A stretch of 64,000 nucleotides of DNA, taken from the NCBI RefSeq assembly GCF_028288205.1, contig NZ_JAQBOD010000003.1:20361-84360 (forward strand). The letters run 5' to 3'. The DNA comes from Mucilaginibacter sp. Its GTDB lineage: Bacteria; Bacteroidota; Bacteroidia; Sphingobacteriales; Sphingobacteriaceae. The position numbers and the translations under genes are program-made. The notes beneath the pieces were generated by a model, which did not search any database, had not been told where the DNA came from, and worked only from the letters and a program-made list of their open reading frames with translations. Below are positions 18,498-27,312 of the stretch, in pieces; the stretch's first letter is position 1, and each line of letters opens with the position of its first letter.

Positions 18498-20120
18498 ATT
18501 GCCAAACGGCGGTAAACCCATCAACTGTCTGTACAGCGGATAGTCCGGAAACTTATTAGCCGATTCATGAAAATTTTTGCAATAGTACACCTGTAAATGC
18601 TCCTCCACAATTCCGCCGCGTATTACGGGGATATCAGCCAGTTTAGTAACACTGTCAAAAAATGGCTTGGCATCATTATCAACCGTTTCCTGGTGATCTT
18701 CGCCAACGATAACGCAATCTTTGCCTACCAGCGTTTTCGGATCAACTAAAAAAGCCATGTTACGGGTATCGCGGTTAAAGCAGATAATATCTTTTTTACC
18801 TTTCAGCGCCCAGTCAACCTTGCCGGTTAGCCACCAGCGGGTACTGCCGGCAAAAACGTTTTTATTTGCTATCCAGCCTTCTTTTTCAAAGCGGGTCATG
18901 ATGTCATCAAAATCAACCCCTTGAATGGTAGGGTCAACTGTACCCCCGCCCAGGCTCACTACCCATTTAGGGCCATAGCTTTGCCAGAAACCAGTGGTCA
19001 TGTGCAAACCAAGTACGGTAATAGTTATAATAGTGAAGTAGATAGAAAAATTAAGCCACCTGCGGGTGAGGCGTTTTGGTTTCTCATCAGCACTGTTTAA
19101 TCTTTTATCAATAGCAAATCCCAACGGCATAAACAGCATCATGTAACCGGGTGCCTGCCAGTGAAAATGGTACTGCAGATCGGCCCATAAAGTAATTACA
19201 GTAAAGAATACTATAGGTAATACCGACATCCAGAAATTAAAACCATATTCGGCCTGTACGCGTTTTTTGTAGGATATAAATAATTGCTTTATGGTAGGGA
19301 ACCATATCCATGGCAACAACCATACTGCCTGGCCTAATATACTGCGGATGAACCAATCTAAATGTATCCGGAAAGGCTCATGGCGTGTACCGGCTCTTTG
19401 ACCCTGCCAAACAAACGATACCCAGTTATTTTTATAGTTCCACCAGATGATGGGCAGGGCCATTATAATGGTTATTAATATTGCCAGGTATGGGCCGGGA
19501 TGTTTTAACCAGTGCCGCTGGTTTTTATTGGTGCTGATAAACATAAATACCCCGGCAAACAGAAATAATACGTGGTACTTACTCAATGTAGCCAGCCCCA
19601 TACATATGCCAATGGTTATCCATAGTAAATACACTTTGCGGCTATTGGTTTTTGGGTCGGGGGGGAGGGCGTCGCCAATGCCTAATACCTTAACTATGTA
19701 CCAGGTGCTAAGTAACCAAAAGAACATTAACGGTGCGTCTGGTTGGTACCAACAGGCAACCCCTACGGTAAATAATGCGCTTAAATTCATGACGGTTACC
19801 GCCCAAAATCCGGCTGCAGCATTAAACAATTTACGACCAAGAATAAACAACAGCCAGCTTGTACCGGCAAACATTAACACATCAGGAAAGCGCAGCCCTA
19901 AATTGGTTAAGCCCAATAGCCGGATGCTTAATCCGCCCAGCCAGAAAAACAAAGGCGGTTGGTCAAAATAGCTCCAGTCAAGATGGATGGCCCCCCTAAA
20001 ATAATATGATTCGCCATTACCCAAACCCGTATACGCGGCAATAAGCAAGCGGATGAAAAAAGTAACAATTATTAATACCAGCGTATATTTTGCGGCGTTT
20101 TGTTCTGTTATTTTTTTCAT
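18495..20120 (-). CDS. GT39/PMT-like membrane glycosyltransferase
   Basis: A 541-residue polytopic protein with about eleven hydrophobic segments in the first 400 residues and a soluble C-terminal part of about 130 residues. The first loop carries HLDWSYFDQPPLFFW, which matches the YDHPPL-type motif of the dolichyl-phosphate-mannose/ArnT-like group. These enzymes move a sugar from a polyprenyl phosphate donor to protein or lipid on the periplasmic face. The motif that is usually DEAYY before this loop reads GESYY here, so the conserved Asp is Gly. No glycan-synthesis genes are next to it, so donor and acceptor are unknown. The start at 20120 fits a Lys-rich cytoplasmic N-terminus (MKKITEQNAAKY). 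Confidence 0.82.
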   Translation of the reverse strand: MKKITEQNAAKYTLVLIIVTFFIRLLIAAYTGLGNGESYYFRGAIHLDWSYFDQPPLFFWLGGLSIRLLGLTNLGLRFPDVLMFAGTSWLLFILGRKLFNAAAGFWAVTVMNLSALFTVGVACWYQPDAPLMFFWLLSTWYIVKVLGIGDALPPDPKTNSRKVYLLWITIGICMGLATLSKYHVLFLFAGVFMFISTNKNQRHWLKHPGPYLAILITIIMALPIIWWNYKNNWVSFVWQGQRAGTRHEPFRIHLDWFIRSILGQAVWLLPWIWFPTIKQLFISYKKRVQAEYGFNFWMSVLPIVFFTVITLWADLQYHFHWQAPGYMMLFMPLGFAIDKRLNSADEKPKRLTRRWLNFSIYFTIITITVLGLHMTTGFWQSYGPKWVVSLGGGTVDPTIQGVDFDDIMTRFEKEGWIANKNVFAGSTRWWLTGKVDWALKGKKDIICFNRDTRNMAFLVDPKTLVGKDCVIVGEDHQETVDNDAKPFFDSVTKLADIPVIRGGIVEEHLQVYYCKNFHESANKFPDYPLYRQLMGLPPFGN

Positions 20121-20246
20121 TTAGAGGAGTGAATTTTTTAACCGCTGCAAGGTCCTGATTTTTTTAAATAAAATCAGGATTTATTTTTTCCGTGCCATGA
20201 AATTGTACCCAGGGCAAATGCATTAAAAAAAAATCCACCATCCCAA

Positions 20247-20401
20247 CCCTCTTTCCGCACAGCGAAGAGAGGGTGATCGAGCGACTTAGCGATGATCGGG
20301 TGAGTACTAACAAAGCGACATTACCGCCAATGCCCGGTGGCGATTACTCACCCCGACTACGCTACGCTGGTCGGCCCTCTCTTCGCTGCGCGGAAAGAGG
20401 G
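20247..20401. repeat. Long imperfect palindromic intergenic repeat (copy 1)
   Basis: Two arms of about 58 nt face each other. The left arm begins CCCTCTTTCCGCACAGCGAA at 20247 and runs to GGTGAGTA near 20307. The right arm begins TTACTCACCCCGAC at 20344 and ends GCGCGGAAAGAGGG at 20401. The outer 25 nt differ at one position, and the middle parts diverge. A short open frame across it is an artefact. The element lies just ahead of the TolB-like gene. Confidence 0.75.
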
Positions 20402-20522
20402 CAAAGAAATTTTAATGCCGTTTGCCCTGAAATTGTACCCGCTTCTATAGCGTGAAGATAGAAATTTTATTAAATTGCAATGGATATTTACCAATTGTAT
20501 CCCTCAATTTAAACCTGTAATA

Positions 20523-22028
20523 ATGAGAAAATTCGCGTTCCTTTCGGCAGTATTTGCCATTTTGTTTAGTTTATCCGCATTAGCGCAGCAAAATACTTTA
20601 GGTGTTTTTGATGGACAAGCCGATGTTGGTGCAAAAACCAAACCCGGTTCGGGCACATATTTGCCGCAAACACAGCAATATATCCTTTCGGGTGCCGGCG
20701 AAAATATCTGGAACGCCAGCGATGAGTTTCATTTTATGTACAAGAAAATGAAGGGTGATTTTATCCTTAACGCCCGTGCTGATTTTTTGGGATGGAACGG
20801 TGTAGAGATGCATCGTAAAATGGGTTGGATGGTACGTAAATCACTGGATGGCAATTCGGCACATGTTAACACGGTTGTGCATGGCGACGGGCTTACTTCA
20901 CTGCAATTTAGGCGCACGGCAGGTGCTAAGACCGAGGAGATCCATTCAAAAACAGATCATGCCAGTATTATACAGTTAGAGCGCAAGGGCAAAACCTATA
21001 CCATGCGCGTAGCTAAATACGGTGAGCCTTTTGTTACCGAACAAATAACAGATATTGATTTAGGCGATGATGTATACGTTGGCGTTTTTATTGGCTCACA
21101 TAATGCTGATGCTAATGAGACCGCTGCATTCAGCAATGTGCGGATAGCGGTACCTTTCCCGGATAATAAGAAAATGGGAATGATATTGGGCAGTAATGTA
21201 GAGCTGATGGAAATAGCTACCGGCAACCGTAAGGTTGTCTATACCGTTCCGTACTCTATACAAGCACCTAACTGGACACCGGATAACAAATTGATATTCA
21301 ATGATGAAAAAGGGCTATTATATAATTTTGACCTGGCAAGTGGTAAATCATCAATAATTAATACCCCCGGTGTAAAGAATAATAACGACCATGTGCTTTC
21401 TTTTGACGGTAAAATGCTTGGCCTGAGCAGTAATACCAAACAGGGTTCTATTGTTTATACAGTACCGGTTGCAGGCGGCACCCCTAAGCAAATTACACCT
21501 ACGGGGCCGTCTTATTTGCATGGTTGGTCGCCGGATGGGAAGAGCCTGGTTTTTTGCGGACAACGAAATGGCGATTTCGATATTTATAAAGTACCCGCAG
21601 GTGGCGGTCCCGAAGTACAGCTAACCAACACCAAAGGACTGGATGACGGCCCCGAATATACGCCCGACGGAAAGTACATCTATTTTAACTCTGTACGCTC
21701 GGGATTGATGCAAATATGGCGCATGAAGCCCGACGGAAGCGGGCAGGAGCAGGTAACCAACGATGATTACAATAACTGGTTCGCCCATATCTCGCCTGAT
21801 GGGAAATGGATGGTTTTTATTACGTTTTTAAAAGAAGAAGTTGAGCCGGGCGCGCATCCGGCATACAAGCATGTTTATATCCGTTTAATGCCTGTGGCAG
21901 GTGGCAAACCAAAGGTACTGGCCTATTTTTATGGCGGACAAGGTTCTATCAACACCCCATCATGGTCGCCTGATAGTAAGCAGATTGCTTTTGTTAGTAA
22001 TAGCGATATGGGGGAGGTTGTAAAATAG
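20523..22028 (+). CDS. TolB-like WD40-type beta-propeller protein, secreted
   Basis: A 501-residue protein starting at the ATG at 20523, where MRKFAFLSAVFAILFSLSAL forms a signal peptide. An upstream in-frame start at 20475 would spoil it. The first 200 residues look like a jelly-roll or LamG/DUF1349-type fold (FHFMYKKMKGDFILNARADF). From about residue 210 come repeated PD40-type blades: APNWTPDNKLIFNDEKG, LHGWSPDGKSLVFCGQRNGD, GPEYTPDGKYIYFNSVRSG, FAHISPDGKWMVFITF and TPSWSPDSKQIAFVSNSD. The N-terminal domain argues for a periplasmic binding role rather than the classical TolB of the Tol-Pal system, and pal/tolA genes are absent. Palindromic repeats lie on both sides. Confidence 0.85.
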   Translation: MRKFAFLSAVFAILFSLSALAQQNTLGVFDGQADVGAKTKPGSGTYLPQTQQYILSGAGENIWNASDEFHFMYKKMKGDFILNARADFLGWNGVEMHRKMGWMVRKSLDGNSAHVNTVVHGDGLTSLQFRRTAGAKTEEIHSKTDHASIIQLERKGKTYTMRVAKYGEPFVTEQITDIDLGDDVYVGVFIGSHNADANETAAFSNVRIAVPFPDNKKMGMILGSNVELMEIATGNRKVVYTVPYSIQAPNWTPDNKLIFNDEKGLLYNFDLASGKSSIINTPGVKNNNDHVLSFDGKMLGLSSNTKQGSIVYTVPVAGGTPKQITPTGPSYLHGWSPDGKSLVFCGQRNGDFDIYKVPAGGGPEVQLTNTKGLDDGPEYTPDGKYIYFNSVRSGLMQIWRMKPDGSGQEQVTNDDYNNWFAHISPDGKWMVFITFLKEEVEPGAHPAYKHVYIRLMPVAGGKPKVLAYFYGGQGSINTPSWSPDSKQIAFVSNSDMGEVVK

Positions 22029-22044
22029 TAACCCTGCGCCTTTT

Positions 22045-22164
22045 GCTCACCCCGACATCGCTACGCTTGTCGACCTCTCTTCGCTGCGCGGAAAGAGGGC
22101 CGTTTGAGCGAAATTAACCCTCTTTACCGTGAAGGTGGTCGGGCGAAGCAAAGACCGGGTGAGT
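22045..22164. repeat. Palindromic intergenic repeat (copy 2, arms in opposite order)
   Basis: GCTCACCCCGACATCGCTAC starts the first arm at 22045 and it ends GCGCGGAAAGAGGG at 22099. A shorter, more degraded partner (CCCTCTTTACCG ... CGGGTGAGT) covers 22118-22164. The first arm is nearly the right arm of the repeat at 20247-20401. A further piece of the same core, GGTGAGTAA on the minus strand, lies at 22199-22207 inside the end of the next gene. Confidence 0.7.
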
Positions 22165-22198
22165 CTTCGCCGCCGTTCTCGCCCTTTAAAAAGGGGGC

Positions 22199-22666
22199 TT
22201 ACTCACCGGCTTTCTTCAATACTGCAATATCCAGCTTGCTCATTTTAAGCATGGCCTGCATTACGTTGTTTGCTTTTTTGGGGTCGCTGTTATGCAACAG
22301 CTCGCCAAGATTATAAGGCACAACCTGCCATGATAAGCCAAATTGATCTTTAAGCCAGCCGCATTGGCTTTTTTGGCCTCCTGCAGATAGCTGTTCCCAG
22401 TAATAATCTATTTCGTCCTGGCTTTCGCAGCTTATAAAAAACGATACAGCTTCTGTGAATTTAAACATGGGGCCACCGTTCAATGCCATAAATTTTTGAC
22501 CCTCCAGCTCGAATGTGGCGGTCATGATGGTTCCTTTTGGGCCGGGACCGGCATCGGTATATTTTACCTCGTACAATAGCTTTGAGTTTTTAAATACAGA
22601 AGTATAAAATGCTATGGCCTCGCCAACATTGTTGTCGAACCATAAAAACGGGGTTATCTTGCTCAT
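22199..22666 (-). CDS. VOC-family (PhnB-like) protein
   Basis: A 155-residue protein of the vicinal-oxygen-chelate fold, PhnB/3-demethylubiquinone-methyltransferase-like subgroup. Typical features are ITPFLWFDNNVGEAIAFYTS, TATFELEGQKFMALNGGP, ISCESQDEIDYYWEQL and CGWLKDQFGLSWQVVP. Such proteins often bind a metal or small molecule, and many have no known reaction. The last codons (Ala-Gly-Glu-stop, GCCGGTGAGTAA) overlap the core of the adjacent palindromic repeat, so the repeat may have supplied the stop codon. It appears monocistronic. Confidence 0.9.
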   Translation of the reverse strand: MSKITPFLWFDNNVGEAIAFYTSVFKNSKLLYEVKYTDAGPGPKGTIMTATFELEGQKFMALNGGPMFKFTEAVSFFISCESQDEIDYYWEQLSAGGQKSQCGWLKDQFGLSWQVVPYNLGELLHNSDPKKANNVMQAMLKMSKLDIAVLKKAGE

Positions 22667-22749
22667 AATTTCTTTATTAGGTTAATGCTTAATAGTTGGT
22701 TTATTTGGCAATTATTTAACATGTTTATTTTCAATGTATTGCAATTTTA

Positions 22750-22784
22750 GGTGTACCAAGGTGTACCAACGTGTACATGGTACA
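22750..22784. promoter_or_regulatory. Cluster of GTGTACC/GGTACA repeats
   Basis: GGTGTACCAA occurs twice back to back (22750-22759 and 22760-22769), followed by CGTGTACATGGTACA (22770-22784). Neighbouring TGTACCA and TGGTACA are complementary, so the array can be read as overlapping inverted half-sites. It sits between the divergent VOC gene and the first tandem-paralogue gene, about 85-120 bp from the VOC start, and could be an operator. The rest of 22667-23010 is AT-rich with nothing else recognised. Confidence 0.4.
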
Positions 22785-23010
22785 GTACAGTAATAATATT
22801 TAACGGGTATAGGTTTATTGTTTGCATTTGCCTATAAACAAATATAGTTTCAATAAACAGCAATAACAGGGTGCGTACAAGACAATTTTAGGGATGATTA
22901 AAGACAGGGATAAATGATTGTATCTATCCCCCGGTTTTTTAAAAATGGAGTATTTAGCATATATCCATATAAATGATGAGATTAGTAATGCCAATTAAAT
23001 ATTGCTTACC

Positions 23011-24732
23011 ATGAAGCTTAGCATCATATTGCTATTAGGTATTTGTATAAATGCTACCGCAAAGGTATCTGCCCAACAAATAAATCTTAAAGAAGTAAAT
23101 GCTCATCTTGAAACAGTATTCAAGGAAATAGAAAAGCAAACCAATTATACCTTTATTTATACAAAAGAGCTACTAAAAAAAGCCAGCATTGTAAATGTAG
23201 AAATAAACAACTTACCCTTAAATGAAGCTTTAAGGCTGATGTTTTTAGGACAGCCACTCGATTATACTATGTATAAAAGAACAATTGTAATTAAAGAAGT
23301 TGCCCAACAAACTTATTCAATAAGCGGTACTGTGAAAGACGAAAATGGAACAATCCTTACCGGTGTTATTGTTTTTATAACTAATACAAAAAAAGCTACG
23401 TCAACAGATGGTTACGGAAAATTTATATTAAACGGACTACCAACCGGAGATTACGAATTGGTAGCCAAAATGGTAGGATTTACAAATCATATAGAGACGA
23501 TCAAGATCAAAGATAAATCTATCAATATTAATATTAAACTTAAGGAAAGTAACACATTACTTAATGTGGTTACAATAAAAGCTATACCTCCCGGTAAGCA
23601 AAGTAAAAGAGACTTAAAATCATTCATCAAAAATTTTATTGGTACCTCTGTCAATGCCGCTCAATGCAAAATTTTAAATCCCGAAGTACTTAATCTGCAT
23701 CCGGGAAAAAAAGGGCAGTATATACTTGAAGCAAACGCTGATGATTTTCTGATAATTGAAAATGACGCGCTTGGCTACAAAATTAAGTATCTATTAAAAA
23801 AATTCATCTATTATTATAAGTACGATATCTGTTATTATGACGGCAGCCCTTATTTTGAAGAGCTTGAGGGCAATGAACAACAGAAAAAACAATGGGCAAA
23901 TAACCGAAGAAAAGCTTACATGGGTTCGTATCGGCATTTTTTTCGATCCGTTATGAATAATACATCAAGAACGGAAGGGTTTTATACATATGTTTTAAAT
24001 AAAAGCGCACCCTGGCTGAAACCTTTTAATATTGACAGCCTGGCGGTAACAATTAACAAAGATCATAAAGAATTTATATTAAAACCTTACGGTACCCTCA
24101 GGCCCGATCTGTACATTTATTATACAAGGATAGCATATGAAGAATACGAAGATATTAAGAACGTGAGTCAATTAACCTGGGTAACCCAGTGCATTGATAC
24201 GGTAATGATTGATAAAAACGGGAGCACCTCATCTGCCGGATATGAGCTTTTTAATAGTCGGTCTGCAATTAATGGAAATAGGGGTATTACAGATGGTGTG
24301 GGTTTTAGTTTTTGGGGCAAATGGACATATCAACGTGTGGCTGATATGACACCTTTAGATTATTTTGCAGAGCAACTGCCAGATGAGTATATTTCTGATA
24401 AATATCATTTGGTAGCCATAGATGCTGCGGATAAACAAAGCATATCTTACTTTGATCGTGCGGCAAATGATTTTAAACCTGTTATTAAAGAAAATGTTTT
24501 TGCAGCAGGCTATAATAACAAGTATATAATAGCACAGCAGCATCCCAACAATAGCAATGATATTGTTAATTATTATATTTTGCCATTAAAAGGTAAAAAG
24601 AAAACCGGTAATGATTTTGGGTTGATAGGCCCATTATCTTTAAATGAGTTTGAACAAAAAAGAAAAGAATTAAAATTGGAGGGTGTTAATTTTAGTATAG
24701 TTCACAATGATGTCGAACAATCAAAACAATAA
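23011..24732 (+). CDS. STN plus carboxypeptidase-regulatory-like protein with unrecognised C-terminal domain (paralogue 1)
   Basis: A 573-residue protein. The ATG at 23011 (MKLSIILLLGICINATAKVS) is preferred over an upstream TTG at 23002. An STN domain spans about residues 25-100 (EVNAHLETVFKEIEKQTNYT), then a regulatory-like beta-sandwich at about 105-190 (SISGTVKDENGTILTGVIVF). The rest is a domain I cannot name, with the segments QCKILNPEVL, ADDFLIIENDALGYKIKYLL, YYDGSPYFEELEG and YRHFFRSVMNN. A C-terminal extension of about 130 residues is unique to this copy. There is no plug or barrel, so it is not a TonB receptor. It heads three adjacent homologous genes. Probably periplasmic or outer-membrane associated. 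Confidence 0.8.
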   Translation: MKLSIILLLGICINATAKVSAQQINLKEVNAHLETVFKEIEKQTNYTFIYTKELLKKASIVNVEINNLPLNEALRLMFLGQPLDYTMYKRTIVIKEVAQQTYSISGTVKDENGTILTGVIVFITNTKKATSTDGYGKFILNGLPTGDYELVAKMVGFTNHIETIKIKDKSININIKLKESNTLLNVVTIKAIPPGKQSKRDLKSFIKNFIGTSVNAAQCKILNPEVLNLHPGKKGQYILEANADDFLIIENDALGYKIKYLLKKFIYYYKYDICYYDGSPYFEELEGNEQQKKQWANNRRKAYMGSYRHFFRSVMNNTSRTEGFYTYVLNKSAPWLKPFNIDSLAVTINKDHKEFILKPYGTLRPDLYIYYTRIAYEEYEDIKNVSQLTWVTQCIDTVMIDKNGSTSSAGYELFNSRSAINGNRGITDGVGFSFWGKWTYQRVADMTPLDYFAEQLPDEYISDKYHLVAIDAADKQSISYFDRAANDFKPVIKENVFAAGYNNKYIIAQQHPNNSNDIVNYYILPLKGKKKTGNDFGLIGPLSLNEFEQKRKELKLEGVNFSIVHNDVEQSKQ

Positions 24733-24772
24733 CCGATATTGTAAACAATTAAATCTAACCTAAAAACATTTA

Positions 24773-25831
24773 ATGAAAAACTTCATCTGCCTGGTGCTGA
24801 TATTTATCAGCATAGGCATAAAGGCTCAAACTTATTCTATAACCGGTACTGTGAAAGATGATAAAGGGGCGCTATCCGGCGCTACGGTTTTTTTGACCAA
24901 TACAAAAAAAGCAACATCAACAGATGCTTCGGGCAGATTTATGCTGAACGGATTACAGCCGGGATCATACGAAGTAGTTATAAATATGATTGGTTTTATT
25001 TCTGATAAACAAAGCATCAAATTAGAAGAGAAATCGCTTGATATTGCTTTTAAGCTAAAAGAAAGCAACACCATGCTTAGAACGGTTACCATAAAAGGCA
25101 AAGCTATAAAGCAAGATCCGCAGGATTTAAGAATATTTACGTCGAGTTTTCTTGGTTTTTCTGGCAATGCACCACAATGCAAAATATTAAACCCCGAAGT
25201 GCTGAGCTTTAAAAAAAATAACAAAACCGAAATGCTGGAGGCTAAAGCAGATGATTTCCTGGTGATACAGAACGACGCGCTTGGCTATAAACTGAAATAC
25301 TTGCTAACTAAGTTTCAGTACCAATTTAGAAGCGCAATATGTTATTTTGAAGGCGATCCCTATTTTGAAGAAATGAAAGGCACCGACGAGGAGCAAAAGC
25401 AATGGGAGAAAAACAGGATAGCAGCTTACCTGGGCTCGTGCAGGCATTATTTTAAAGCGGTAATGGCCGGCAATTCGCGCGCGCAGGGATTTTATACTTA
25501 TGAATACAGGCAAAAATTATCAGCAAAAGAGTCGCCGTTAAGACGGCTTATTGATGTTGATTCGGAAATGGTGGCGGTTAATAAAAATTTTAAAGTGATG
25601 CTGGCCCGCCAGACAGTTTTAAAAAAGGACACGATAAGATCTACCCTGCATATTTACTATTTGAACCAGATAAGCCAGATAAAGCAGTTTGTTGATACCA
25701 TAACGGTTGATAAGCGAGGTGTTATAACACCAGGTAATGGCTTTTATTTTAATGGTTACTGGGCAAGCCAAAGAATAGCCGACCTAACACCTCTGGATTA
25801 TTTTGTTGACCCATTGGAGGAAAAGAAATAA
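24773..25831 (+). CDS. Carboxypeptidase-regulatory-like protein with unrecognised domain (paralogue 2)
   Basis: A 352-residue protein with signal peptide MKNFICLVLIFISIGIKAQ. It lacks the STN domain of paralogue 1 and begins with the regulatory-like sandwich (YSITGTVKDDKGALSGATVF). It then shares the unrecognised domain, with QCKILNPEVL, ADDFLVIQNDALGYKLKYLL, FEGDPYFEEMKG, CRHYFKAVMAGN and the C-terminal GYWASQRIADLTPLDYFVDP. It begins 40 bp after paralogue 1 and ends one base before the start of paralogue 3, so all three are probably one transcript. No catalytic motif is apparent, but conserved Cys, Asp and Tyr residues could be structural or functional. Confidence 0.8.
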   Translation: MKNFICLVLIFISIGIKAQTYSITGTVKDDKGALSGATVFLTNTKKATSTDASGRFMLNGLQPGSYEVVINMIGFISDKQSIKLEEKSLDIAFKLKESNTMLRTVTIKGKAIKQDPQDLRIFTSSFLGFSGNAPQCKILNPEVLSFKKNNKTEMLEAKADDFLVIQNDALGYKLKYLLTKFQYQFRSAICYFEGDPYFEEMKGTDEEQKQWEKNRIAAYLGSCRHYFKAVMAGNSRAQGFYTYEYRQKLSAKESPLRRLIDVDSEMVAVNKNFKVMLARQTVLKKDTIRSTLHIYYLNQISQIKQFVDTITVDKRGVITPGNGFYFNGYWASQRIADLTPLDYFVDPLEEKK

Positions 25832-25832
25832 T

Positions 25833-27026
25833 ATGAAAAAACTGGTTTGTGTTTTATTGGTATTTATAGCTTTTAACGTAAAGGCACAAACTTATTCTAT
25901 AGGCGGTACGGTTACCGATGAAAAAGGGGCAACTGTTAGCGGGGCAACCGTTTTTTTAACTAATTCTAAGTATGTCACTTCAACAGATAATGCGGGGAAA
26001 TTTAGCTTCAATAAATTACAATCGGGCAGTTATGAGGTGGTTATTAAAATGGCAGGGTTTATTGCGGTTACTCAAAGTGTTATAGTTCAGGAAAAACCGG
26101 TTTACTTATCTATCCGGTTAAAAGCAAGTAACACCATACTTAATTCAGTAACCATACGTGGGCGTCCTGATCCAAAAAGGGAAGAATATCTGGCGCAATT
26201 TATTAAAAATTTTATTGGTGAAACTGTAAATGCACAACACTGCAAAATATTAAATCCTGAAGTTTTAAGTTTTCATTATAACAAAACAACAAAATTTCTT
26301 ACAGCAAGCGCTGATGACTTTATTGTAGTTGAAAATAAAGCGTTAGGTTATAGGCTTAAATATCTGTTAACCAAGTTTGAGTTGGATATAAATAATTATA
26401 TATGTGGTATTATAGGGTCGCTGTATTTTGAGGACTTAAAAGGAACGGCAGCCGAACAAAAAAAATGGGCGAATAACCGCCGAATAACGTATTTAAGCTC
26501 CAGCAGGCATTTTTTTAGGGCGGTAATGAATAATACAACAAAAGCCGAAGGTTATCTGGTTTATCAAAATATAAATGACCCTGCCATAATAACGGCGGTG
26601 CATAAAGGATCACCGGCAGAAATTATTGAATTTTATCAAACTGCACCTACCGGCAAAATAAAAAGGTATGCTGTTAAAATTTCAGATGTCAATTCTTTGT
26701 TTATTGATGATAAGAAAAACTTTAAAACGCTGAAGAAGGATGTTGCACGGCTGGGATTACTTATTATTTATACGGGACAAAAACAATCGCCTTTGTTCTA
26801 TAAAACGGGCCAGTCTTATAATTTGCCTATACCGCTTCCGGCAAAGCAAAGGCGTAACATGCAGGTATCCCAAATCATATCGCTTATGGATGTGGTAACG
26901 ATAGACAAAAATTACGAATGGCTCGCAAAAGGTTTTAGATATTCCGGATATTGGTCATGGTTAAGAACAGCCGACCTGGTACCAATAGATTATTTTGTTA
27001 ACCCATTGGATGAAAAGAAGCAATAA
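25833..27026 (+). CDS. Carboxypeptidase-regulatory-like protein with unrecognised domain (paralogue 3)
   Basis: A 397-residue protein. The ATG at 25833 gives a signal peptide (MKKLVCVLLVFIAFNVKAQ) and lies one base after the stop of paralogue 2 (TAATATG), which suggests translational coupling. The architecture is that of paralogue 2: YSIGGTVTDEKGATVSGATV, then HCKILNPEVLSF, ADDFIVVENKALGYRLKYLL, IGSLYFEDLKG, SRHFFRAVMNN, and the end GYWSWLRTADLVPIDYFVNP. It carries an insertion of about 60 residues before the final segment relative to paralogue 2. Function unknown; local gene duplication is the clear origin. Confidence 0.8.
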   Translation: MKKLVCVLLVFIAFNVKAQTYSIGGTVTDEKGATVSGATVFLTNSKYVTSTDNAGKFSFNKLQSGSYEVVIKMAGFIAVTQSVIVQEKPVYLSIRLKASNTILNSVTIRGRPDPKREEYLAQFIKNFIGETVNAQHCKILNPEVLSFHYNKTTKFLTASADDFIVVENKALGYRLKYLLTKFELDINNYICGIIGSLYFEDLKGTAAEQKKWANNRRITYLSSSRHFFRAVMNNTTKAEGYLVYQNINDPAIITAVHKGSPAEIIEFYQTAPTGKIKRYAVKISDVNSLFIDDKKNFKTLKKDVARLGLLIIYTGQKQSPLFYKTGQSYNLPIPLPAKQRRNMQVSQIISLMDVVTIDKNYEWLAKGFRYSGYWSWLRTADLVPIDYFVNPLDEKKQ

Positions 27027-27089
27027 TTATTGTAGCTGACTGATATTCCCTGGTTGATTATCAGGTTATGAATTAAATTTATTCGTAAA

Positions 27090-27270
27090 AAAGCTGACGA
27101 TAAGTTGTTTCCTATTTTTTGTTTCACAGACGGTAATCTTGTTTCAAAAATTTGTTTCACCACTTCAAAAATTGGCAATCTGCAATTGTTTGATTATCAA
27201 TGATAAAACTTAAAATTACACTTAAAAATACTGACGAATAAGTTGTTACATTTTGTTACATCACTTTTTC
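27090..27270. repeat. Degenerate tandem duplication rich in TGTTTCA/TGTTACA motifs
   Basis: CTGACGATAAGTTGTTTCC (27091 onward) recurs as CTGACGAATAAGTTGTTAC (about 27228 onward), roughly 137 nt apart. GCAATTGTTTGATTATCAAT and GCAATTGTCTAACAATCAAT also recur at matching places. Many copies of TTTGTTTCA or TTTGTTACA are spread through 27100-27362. The stretch between genes is 341 bp and has no coding frame. Confidence 0.5.
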
Positions 27271-27312
27271 GCAATTGTCTAACAATCAATATTTTAAGTC
27301 AAAATCTTGTTT

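Noticed and set aside
20273..20455. Possible 60-residue gene
   Set aside because: It lies within the palindromic repeat and has no gene-like start or protein pattern.
20523..22028. Classical TolB of the Tol-Pal system
   Set aside because: The propeller is similar, but the extra N-terminal domain and the lack of tolA, tolQ, tolR or pal nearby argue against it.
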